Shown piece after piece: positions 55,742-64,000 of a stretch of DNA of 64,000 nucleotides. The DNA comes from Megalonaias nervosa (taxonomy: Eukaryota > Mollusca > Bivalvia > Unionida > Unionidae): NCBI GenBank assembly GCA_016617855.1, contig JAECUM010031571.1, forward strand, positions 24,306-88,305. The letters are read 5' to 3'. Positions within the stretch are counted from its first letter, which is position 1. Every line of letters starts with the position of its first letter. The translations under genes were made by a program, and so were the position numbers. A model generated the notes under the pieces. It was not told where the DNA came from. It did not search any database and saw only the letters and a list, made by a program, of their open reading frames with translations.

Positions 55742-56395
55742 CTGGTGACATCTGTATATACGAAATATATCTATCTGCTACACGAATATAACTTATATAT
55801 TTTGGATCATCATTTCTGGCCTGATCAACTTTGTAATACGTACGAAATATCCATTTGTACCAGGTTTCACGACTTATATTTTTATCAGCATATTCAGGTT
55901 TTAAAAACTGTCTTCGATCATTATAGCTTCTACAGTTTTAGCCTCCGTAATTGCAGTAATAGCATCTTCGGTAAATTTGTCACTTATATCAGTTCTTTCT
56001 CTTGTTTGTTCTTCTTCTAGTTTCTCTGGTTCTTGTGTACGATCCTTTATATCACCTATTTCACCACGAACTTGTTCAATACCTTCAAGTATTTCTCGCA
56101 TTGGTTGAGTAGCAGCTATTTCACCTGGAAGCTTCTCTAAAATCTTTTTTGTTTTCTTAGTTCGCTCTGCTATTTTTCCAGTTGCTTCAGCGGTTTTCTC
56201 TAATACAGGGAGAATACCTTTAGTTGTTTTTGTAATAGGTTTAAATAATTGTTTTGTATCCTCTTCAAATTCAACCTGAGATTCCTGACGAGATTGTAGT
56301 TGTTGTTTAACTAAATCACGGACGGGTAGATATTTTCTAATTGACTCTAGTCTGTCTCGAGCTAATCTAGCTGAATGTGGTTCTCCAATATTCAT
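55314..56395 (-). pseudogene. Gln-rich minor protein, one gene split by a frameshift
   Basis: Two ORFs: 55901-56395 (164 codons, helical and Glu/Lys-rich, start at 56395) and 55314-55751. The frame of the second is open upstream to about 55930, passing through R-E-T-W-Y-K-W-I-F-R-T-Y-Y, and overlaps the end of the first; a single one-base shift near 55925 therefore splits what looks like one gene of about 360 codons. The middle holds a polyglutamine region (about 23 Gln in two blocks, CAA-coded on minus). The end is acidic then helical with a G-S-G-L-G-S-G-L motif. First gene inside the right terminal repeat. Function unknown; a scaffold or minor capsid role is possible. Confidence 0.55.
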
Positions 56396-56430
56396 TTATT
56401 AATAATATTTATACTGGTTGTTTAATTTAT

Positions 56431-56692
56431 AGCAGCAGAGAGGGTGAATGACCAATACTGAGTGACCAACGCGTAAACAAAATCGCATAAAAATTTGAAA
56501 AAAATACGTCAGCGATTGATAACAAAACTGAGCTAACCCAAACGATTTATTATCCGTTCTCAACCGTATGGAAATAGTCTCGGTTAGAGGCTTTGGTTTA
56601 GCGTCATTGACCTTTTTTTTAGCCTTCGTAGGAAGGTTTATTTTGTAAAATAAGGTCTCAGGCAAAGTGGTCTGTCCACCCTCTCTGCTGCT
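56431..56692 (-). repeat. Element B right terminal inverted repeat
   Basis: Inverse of 40482-40743, equal in length (262 bp) with about 11 differences including two homopolymer length changes. The core at 56581-56612 is the part shared with element A. Confidence 0.93.
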
Positions 56693-56800
56693 GGGGCCAT
56701 CGGATCCGCCTCAGGGATAGATCTGAAAAATGTGGCTGGTGGCGATTCACAAAAAAAAAAAATAAATAAAAAAAATGGAAAAAGACGTGTTAGCATCGAC
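56693..56800 (+). pseudogene. pX-like gene of element C, 3' part, with TSD right copy
   Basis: Bases 56693-56697 (GGGGC) are the second copy of the target duplication. The following frame encodes a Gly/Ser segment, A-G-G-D-S, a Lys-rich run and a basic R-R-V-S tail, matching the region just after the Ala-rich core in the A and B pX-like proteins. It is in phase with the left part at 40481. Beyond ~56800 no further element C gene is recognised. Confidence 0.6.
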
Positions 56801-57554
56801 GGCGATTTTATGCCGCTTGTCAACAAATATCTATGTGACTAAGGCGTTAATAATCCCTCGTATACACATAAATATACAAGTCGAATTTGCTGTCGGAGCT
56901 ATATCTGTACCTGCTGATGTAGAGGTGGTGCTGGCAGAATAATTGTATTACCACGCACAAACGAATAAGTGTCTATCCAGAAATTCTCGCGGCGACACAA
57001 AGTATCATCAATACAAGTGCCAAGCTGTACTCACGGCCATCGAAGATAAAACAAGTACCACAACTGAGTCAGAGATAGTGTTGGCGGAAATTTAAAAAAA
57101 AAAAACGAAACTTCCGACGACATTGTGTGCAGATGCATAACCTGAGTAGTTTCTTGTGGAGACAAAAAAGACCGGCAATTGAATTGTACGCAGTAAAGAT
57201 AGGGTATACAATCGAGAATATCGCGAGCGACGAATTTTAGTTCTCTCGGGAGGCAACCAGGTAGGTTATCTCAGAAGAATCTCTCTGCTGGCGATCACAA
57301 CTTTGGACCAGTGTTTGTGTAACTAATGAATGCACGCACGTGTGCAAAATTAGAATAAGTCATGGAGTAACGAAGTGCTGTACCCTGAAGAGTCAATACA
57401 CCTCAAGCTCGTCGTTTACTTCTGCTAAGTTCTTTTGTTTTTCATTTTCACTTTTGTTTTCAAGAGAAATAAATTATTTTATTGAATGTTACAAAGCTTG
57501 TTGATTTTCACTCTTTTCTGTTACGTTTTTTTTAAAGTATAGACTCCTAACACT

Positions 57555-57675
57555 TTCTACATACAAACTCAATTAACTAGCAATCACATTTACCTACTTT
57601 CTTTCCACATGCAAACTCCCTTAATTATTAGTCACACTTGCCTTCTTTCTTTCCACATGCAAACTCCCTTAACTT
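57555..57675. repeat. Tandem repeat, three ~50-bp units
   Basis: Three imperfect copies of a CTTTCTTTCCACATGCAAAC-TCCCTTAA unit with intervening AATCACA-like words. Confidence 0.7.
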
Positions 57676-58079
57676 GTTGTGGATTTTCAACTGAAGTTTG
57701 TGAGCATGATAATATTTGTGAGGGAAACAGGGGACATATAATTCCGACAATTGCTTGTTTCAGGTTTGTTCACATGTTGACTTACTTTAAGCATGAAAAA
57801 CACTGCAGTGTTAATTCGAAAAGATATAGCTCATGCTTGGGCGCTAATGAATGATGATGAAAACGTTAAGCTCAACATAATTTATGTGTATAATAATTTT
57901 TTATGTGTGCTTCGTGATATAGCAGATTGTATTTTAAAATTTTACAGTAACAGCAGTCCTTGCTGTAATTTATTTGAGGTTTCATACAAATCGTATACTA
58001 TGACAACATTGTCATTAATATAATAATTTATTATCTTTATTTAAAAGGGTTCGCTAATGCAGATATTCATCATGTACAA

Positions 58080-58640
58080 TGCAACTAGCAAGTTGCATTA
58101 AAACAATGGTTTATTGTATAAGGTATAACAAGGGTTTATTGTATATTGTATAACAAGGGTTTATTGTATATTGCATAAGAAGGGTTTATTGTATATTCTA
58201 TAACAAGAGTTTGTTGTATAATGTATAACAAGGGTTTATTGTATAATGTATAACAAGAATTCATTCCATATTGTATAACAAGGGTTTATTGTATAATGTC
58301 TAACAAGGGTTTATTGTATAATGTACAACAAGGGTTTATTGTATAATGTATAGCGAGGGTTTATTGTATAATGTATAACAAGGGTTTAATGTATATTGTA
58401 TAACAAGGGTTTATTGTATAATGTCTAACAATTGTCTTTAATATAACGTATAAAAGGGCCTTTTATATAAAGAATAACATGGCTTTTCCTTTAACTATAA
58501 GAAGGTTTTTTATATAACGTAGAACAAGTGTTTTATGAAATATAAAACAAGGATTTTTATATAACGTGTAACAAGGTTTCTTAGATAACGTGTAACAAGG
58601 TTTTATTATAATATATAACAAGGCTTTTTAGATACTGTAT
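58080..58640. repeat. Satellite array, ~22-bp unit
   Basis: More than 20 copies of TATAACAAGGGTTTATTGTA-like units, regular at the left and decaying to the right (AACAAGGTTTTTTATATAACG variants). Confidence 0.95.
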
Positions 58641-61351
58641 AAGAAGAAATGTGTGACAGAAGCAGTTTTCAAACTATGTTCAGACAACATATATTTGATA
58701 ACTCGTGACAGATCAAGTAAAGTAAAATATTCGATTCTACAAAATATGTTCATTATAGTCAGTACAAGTCGTTACTGGATATTGCGAAATATTTAACATT
58801 AGACCTACCTTTCATTTTCAGAAAAGCATTTGCATCTTTATGATGTTCTAAGCATGATTTAATTATTGATCAAGAAAAACACTGTCACGACTCTATTGTC
58901 TTAAACTAAGCAATAAAAAAGAGTGCAAACCAACAAGTTTCGTAAAATTCAACAAATTATTTATTTCCCTAAACTATAAAGTGAAAAATATAAACAGAAC
59001 TTACGATATTGCAAATTAAATCCCAAATAATCCTAGAATTTCTAAAACAAGTCCTAATGAACAATGTTCTGAACAAACATTAGTTGTAATCCAAAATAAA
59101 TCCAACGCTGAAAGTGTTGATGTGCCTGTGGCGGCCTGTGCCGTAGTGATGTGCCAGCAGTTTTGTGTTGAATCAGATTAGTACTATCCAAGAATATATC
59201 CTTATTTGTATTTCACTATAAATCCAAGTTTCTGTTTCAAAGAATGTTATTTTGGAGCACGTTTATTTCCAGAGAAGAATCAGTTGAATTAAATAATATG
59301 AATAAATAAATTCTAACCCAAACGAAGTACTGGACACAACAATAATACAAACTGATTCTGCTCAGGTCTTACAGCACGAATGAATAATTTCTAGATAAAT
59401 AAGACTGTATATTCCTCTGCTTAATCCCAGGTCACAATTATCTTTTCGTAAAAAAATATTACTTAATGGAAAATTTCATTCGGGAAGGTTCCAAATGTTT
59501 ACAAGATAGAATCTTAGTTATAACTGGAATGTCTGTTACTAAAATTATATTATAAAATGTGGTAAACAACAGGTAGACCGGAATTTCATGGGGAATTTCA
59601 AATTGTTCTGCACTCAGATTGAGATAAACATGTTGTTTACAAAACCAAAATCAATGATTCAGGTAGAAAATGAACTTTAAAATCCAAGACCAAGACAAGA
59701 CCAAGTCCAAAATACAATTATCCACAACATATAATGAATAAAAAACCAACAAACATTGCGAATTAAATATACATAACAACACTAACATTGAAAGAGACCA
59801 AAGAGTTTGCAAGTTATAGTCTTACAGAAAATATCAAGTATGTAGAAGATGAGTATTTTTTGTGTGTATGTGTACTTCTCATATCAAGTTAAGACGGAAA
59901 TATCTCGACCAGATTATTATATTAACCCAATAGTAGATACATTTATAAATGGTATGTTCACTCAGATAAAAGTCTTCAAACGTTGTGTACTTTTGCAATT
60001 AAACTAAGAGAGAATAGCTGTTAAAAGTATCAATACCAACACCTACACTAATTTATTTTATTATACCGTTTATAGCGCACTGTGTATTATGTTGTGTTTT
60101 ATGGGCCGGTGGCATAATGTAGTTAATAAACTTTCGTATAGTTCTGTTTACAAAATTTAAAATACAGATATTACATGTTTTAAAATTCCACTATGTCTCA
60201 AATGCTTCTGTTTACAGGAATTATAAGTTTTAAAGTTCCATTACCACTCAAATAACTTTGTTTAGAAAATATAATAATTTTTAACATTCCATTACCTTTC
60301 AAATGGCTTTGTTTAGAAATTGTAAAATACAGGAATTATAAATTTTAACCTTCCAATGTCATTCATTAGCTTTCGTCTCAGAGACAGATGGATAGTAAGC
60401 AGTAAAAGATATATCTGTAATAAACATCTGTATAGCTTGCTGTTTACATTTTAATTTTCAGTTTTTAAATTGATGTTCACTGCCTTATATTTTTTCGTAG
60501 GGTACTCAAGAACCGACGGAGGGGGGGGGCAACCAGGGATATATCCCCGGGGCCAGGGCCCGTAAGGGGGCCTGGGCCGAACAACACTTTTTAATTTTAT
60601 AAAAGAAAGATTTTGTTTGAACAAGAACTAGGAGAGGCCCCGGTATTTTTTACCCCAGGGCCCGTGATCCCTCTCTACGGCCCTGAGGGTACTACCGATT
60701 TCCACCAATGCTCTCACTAATTTAAGAATTTTGAGCCGAGTTACATACAACTGTGACTACTGGTGCAGTCCAGACTATTTTCAAATGTATTGGTTGAAAA
60801 CAACCTAGATTTGCCCATGACCCTTCCTGAAATTTATCAGTCCGAGGAGATTTGCCTACCAGTATCCATGCATGAAATCAGCTATACTACCTTCTCCATT
60901 GAAAACAGCTGTGAAACTAGTGACTTGCAGATACCAGACGTAAAGGGCAATAACTCCATTGCAAATAACGACAAGACTAGTATCTTACAGCAGTAAGGCT
61001 GAAACGGTAATAATTCTTGAACAATTCCGGGAGCATGCTAATTAATACACACGTCTTCGTGTGATGAATATGTGCAAAAAGCGTCAAAGAAGTTGACACT
61101 AGTTGTGTTCAAGCATTGTGCCATATACATTATTCAGTTATAAGTAGAAAATGGATATAGAAAATGGGTATTAGAGTTTCGTAGTGATTGATCGGCGTGC
61201 CCATCTTTTAATGGTTGCAGTAACAGGTACCAAGTTTAGTAGCAATCCTAAAAATAAAAACTGCAAGACTAGCCGTGTTGATAAGATTGTGTTTTTGGAA
61301 AAATATATATTTTTTTGTCAGTCTTAATTTCTTAATCCCTATAATAAGCTA

Positions 61352-61490
61352 TGTCAACAGTCACGTAAGAATGGTCATGACGCAACAGTCACGTAAGGAT
61401 GGTCATGACGCAACAGTCACGTAAGAATGGTCATGACGCAACATTCACGTAAGGATGGTCATGACGCAACAGTCACGTGAGGAAGGTAAG
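61352..61490. repeat. Tandem repeat, ~28-bp unit
   Basis: Five copies of CAACAGTCACGTAAGRATGG-TCATGACG. The units are contiguous, without unique spacers. Confidence 0.93.
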
Positions 61491-62599
61491 GACACAACAA
61501 CTACGAAAAAGATTGTCTTGACATAGCAGTCATGTACGGATGGTCATAGCGAAGTTACATTGAACACGTTTCTTGATGATGGAATTACTCGTCATCCAAC
61601 AAAACCAAAAACGGAAAAATCTGACGTTAGCCCATATATCTTATCATGTTTGACGAAATACTTTTATACAATCTCCATCAAATTTATGTCATAAAAATGT
61701 TTATGGATATTAATAAGGATAACCGAATGACCAAATGATACGTTCAGCAGATATTGACGAGACAAAAGCAAAAATTTTATCAACCAAATGTTTAACCACC
61801 ACCTTAGTCTGAAAGCAAACGAAATTTTAACAAATTGTCAAGCGATGAAAGTTATAAACCAAAATAAGGAAGTTTGATGGAAAAAAATGCAAATCTAATA
61901 AATGATGTTACATCTACTTTTCAGAATCATGAAATTAAATTTATTAGTCTCATGAAAAATGTTAAAGCTACCACAGACATCTGTTTCTTTAATTTCTAAT
62001 GTGATAATGTCAATAAACATATAGCAACAACAACAACAAAAAATTAAACCAATCAGGTTATTACTATGCAAATTTCATTATAAAGAGAAAAACATACGAT
62101 TATTTATTAACTACCACTACATATTAAAATCAACAGGTGATAAATATTTCATAATAGTTCAATCGGTGGAAACAAAGATATTAAGATAAACATAAATGCG
62201 CTGTAAACATGTTTAAAACAAGCATATTCTAATACCTAGGGTTAACACTAAAGGACAAAATTACCATTTCGATTGCACCCACACCCCCGAAAACAACAAT
62301 TAAAATGGATAGATTATAATAGTTTGCTAAAATAGGTATTTTCTAATGTATCAATGAGTTTTATTTTATGACGCCGGTAGAATGTTTGGAAGATTCATTT
62401 GAGAAGAAAATGGAAGACTTATTTGGGAAAATAATTAGTTAGTTGCCTCATCAGTCAGAAGGATGAAATTAGTCAAAACCTTTCGGGACATTTATTTCAT
62501 CATTTTGAAGTCTGAATATACCTCCACGTTTGTTTGTACCCCCCCCCCTCCATTTTCAATAACGGAAATCTTTAATGTGATAAAAAGTGCACAGAACTA

Positions 62600-62785
62600 A
62601 GCATGGGCGCCCACGCAGATTTTTTACCGGGGCAGGGGGTTAATTTTCGGGGGGGGCGCAGTCGATCACGGCCGGGAGGTTGAGTATATGAAGCAGTCTG
62701 AAACTAAAGCTAATATTTGATAAGCGTTTTGAACAGAATCTTGTGACATATTTTAAGCTTCATTTGCACGATTAAACTTGTCGGA

Positions 62786-62852
<67 letters not shown>

Positions 62853-62912
62853 CAGTATGATTTGGGGGGGGGTCTCGTGACCCCCCTTGACCCATGCTGC
62901 GGGCGCCTATGG
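62600..62912. repeat. MITE-like unit with internal (TA)n
   Basis: The ends GCATGGGCGCCCACGCAG and CTGCGGGCGCCTATG form an imperfect inverted repeat. Inside are G-runs and a TA tract (62791-62849). There is no coding content. Confidence 0.55.
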
Positions 62913-63043
62913 AGTTACTTCATTCATTGATTTGTAATTTCTAATCTGAATGTGACTAGCCTGGTCCTATAACTGGCATCACTCATTCATGCTTCACAGA
63001 CATTCCATACTAACACGGCGTCATGTAACGTACTCTATGAGAC

Positions 63044-63342
63044 CTCTCCGGTGACCTAGTGGTTAGAGCGTCCGCCCCGGATGCGGGAGGTTGAAAGTTC
63101 GAACCCCGACCGAGTCATACCAAAGACATAAAATGGCACTAACAGCTGCCTCGCTTGGCACTCAGCATTAAGAGGTTAGTGTTAAGACTGGTCGGCCTAG
63201 TGTCAGGATAATGTGAATGGGTGGGACATCATGCTACATGTCTGCGGCATGATGTCCCAATGCTAGACATCACTATAAACTGTCACACTGCAGACATGGT
63301 AGCGATATGACTGAAAAATTGTTAAAGCTACGTTAAAAATCT
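63044..63342 (+). repeat. tRNA-derived SINE, family 1, better copy
   Basis: The A-box region CCTAGTGGTTAGAGCG and the B-box GAAAGTTCGAACCCC form a tRNA head, followed by the body shared with 16840-17105 and a short A-rich 3' end running into a (CA)n tract. Confidence 0.85.
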
Positions 63343-63345
63343 AAA

Positions 63346-63346
<1 letters not shown>

Positions 63347-63391
<45 letters not shown>
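63347..63391. repeat. (CA)n microsatellite
   Basis: About 22 CA units directly after the SINE. Confidence 0.97.
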
Positions 63392-63393
<2 letters not shown>

Positions 63394-63558
63394 TGTGCGA
63401 GATGATTTCCTCAGACAACATTGTGACGTTGTTCATCCTATTCGCTAACTGTCGGATATTTCCGTAAGCTACCACAATGTTGAGAGTTAGGAGTTATATC
63501 CCTTTGCACACATGTACATAGAAGTTACACCGCTTATTAAATCCACATGAAAGGCAAT

Positions 63559-63559
<1 letters not shown>

Positions 63560-63592
<33 letters not shown>

Positions 63593-63602
63593 CTTTTTTT
63601 TT
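63560..63602. repeat. Poly-T tract
   Basis: About 40 T with one C, possibly a reversed poly-A tail of a retroposed sequence. Confidence 0.9.
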
Positions 63603-64000
63603 TAATTCGGCATTGTAAGTATCAGAAGCAGATGACACAGCATTTTCCTTCCATGTACATTGTTGTGCAAACACCCCTTCTCTGTAAAATGGACTTGTCC
63701 AGGATCTGGAAATGACTGTTGAATAGGGTCGTCTTTTAACACTGAAAACTTCTGTTTGGAATGAAACACAAGAGGAAAACTGCGTTATGATCCCACCTAG
63801 ACATAATCAGGTTTAAAATTATGAATCAATAAATGAAGTGACTAAGTTCTGTGCATCTTTTATCTCATTTGTGCTTTTCGTTTTATAAATGGTAGGGGGG
63901 TAATAACAAACGTGGAGTTATAATTAATTTATTTCTTACCAATAAATCAGTTCATAATAATAATACAATACATTTCCTCTTAAACATCTTAATGCACAAT

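Larger units (their letters stand above)
40482..56692. mobile_element. Element B: complete Polinton/adintovirus-like element, 16.2 kb
   Basis: Bounded by 262-bp terminal inverted repeats and a GGGGC duplication. Gene order from left: ATPase (-), PLA2 (+), integrase (+), replicase with HNH (-), zinc-ribbon (+), HNH-NUMOD (+), unknown 147-residue gene (-), non-coding region with a large inverted repeat, penton-like (-), 2-TM protein (-), fibre-like (-), protease (-), pX-like (-), capsid (-), helical pVI-like (-), Gln-rich minor protein (-). The key genes mark it as a virus-like Polinton: integrase, PolB, ATPase, protease and double-jelly-roll capsid are all present. Several genes carry single stops or one-base shifts, and the two terminal repeats differ at roughly a dozen positions, so it is not recent. 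Confidence 0.92.
56800..64000. other. Gene-free repeat-rich right flank
   Basis: No supportable gene. The interval holds LTR-like tails near 57445-57553 (+) and 58885-58975 (-) that resemble the 3' end of the 21442/30922 repeats (AAACTTGTTGG … CACTCTTTT), satellites, a GC-rich repeat at 60510-60690, a MITE-like unit, a SINE and homopolymers. The ORF at 60763-60996 has no recognisable motif. Confidence 0.55.

Noticed and set aside
55589..56020. Plus-strand ORF rich in Val/Phe
   Set aside because: Antisense shadow of the polyglutamine-coding region.
56399..56826. Minus-strand ORFs within and beyond the right terminal repeat
   Set aside because: They read through the terminal repeat into flank; the same translation appears from the left repeat, which shows it is just repeat sequence.
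58080..58640. Regular repeats considered as a CRISPR array
   Set aside because: Units are contiguous with no unique spacers, in eukaryotic DNA; it is a satellite. The same applies to 61352-61490.
60763..60996. 77-codon acidic ORF
   Set aside because: No recognisable motif, no clear splice partners; chance cannot be excluded.

Overview
The window looks like nuclear DNA of an aquatic invertebrate, possibly a mollusc. It is AT-rich, has split host exons with GT–AG borders, tRNA-derived SINE copies, many microsatellites and a CR1/Jockey-like retrotransposon fragment. The most informative content is at least three integrated Polinton/Maverick-like (adintovirus-like) DNA viral elements. All are decayed by indels and stops. 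The taxonomic guess is inference.

Element A (1 to 10090; its left end lies outside the window) reads capsid protein, pX-like protein, adenain-type protease, fibre-like protein, penton-like protein, a non-coding repeat block, replicase (PolB plus SF1 helicase plus HNH), then integrase and phospholipase A2 on the minus strand, a packaging ATPase on plus, and one terminal repeat. Its outer end lies inside the first exon of a RecQ-like helicase gene. From about 10.3 to 29.3 kb there is host-like sequence: a predicted gene with a chain of short in-phase exons leading to a C2H2-finger/tyrosine-recombinase region that is now broken. A CR1-like RT fragment and solo-LTR-like repeats lie in and beside it. 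From 29.3 to 34.2 kb I see only repeats.

Element C (about 34.2 to 40.48 kb, continuing at 56.69 kb) is an older remnant: a coiled-coil gene, a Cys-rich zinc-ribbon gene, a heavily frameshifted classical Maverick-type PolB, and pieces of capsid and pX-like genes. Element B (40482 to 56692, 16,211 bp) is a complete integrated copy collinear with A but inverted. It has 262-bp terminal inverted repeats and a 5-bp GGGGC target duplication, and it sits inside the pX-like gene of C, so the insertion is nested. To the right (56.8 to 64 kb) there are satellites, a MITE-like unit, a SINE and simple repeats, and no gene I can support.

The A/B gene set forms a plausible virus or virus-like transposon. 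Integrase and terminal repeats serve insertion. One large fused protein (N-terminal domain, divergent PolB, SF1 helicase, HNH) serves replication. ATPase, protease, double-jelly-roll capsid, penton-like, fibre-like, pX-like and helical minor proteins serve assembly. A zinc-ribbon–phospholipase A2 protein could act in membrane passage. The fused replicase is the most unusual point, together with the contrast to the classical PolB in the related element C.
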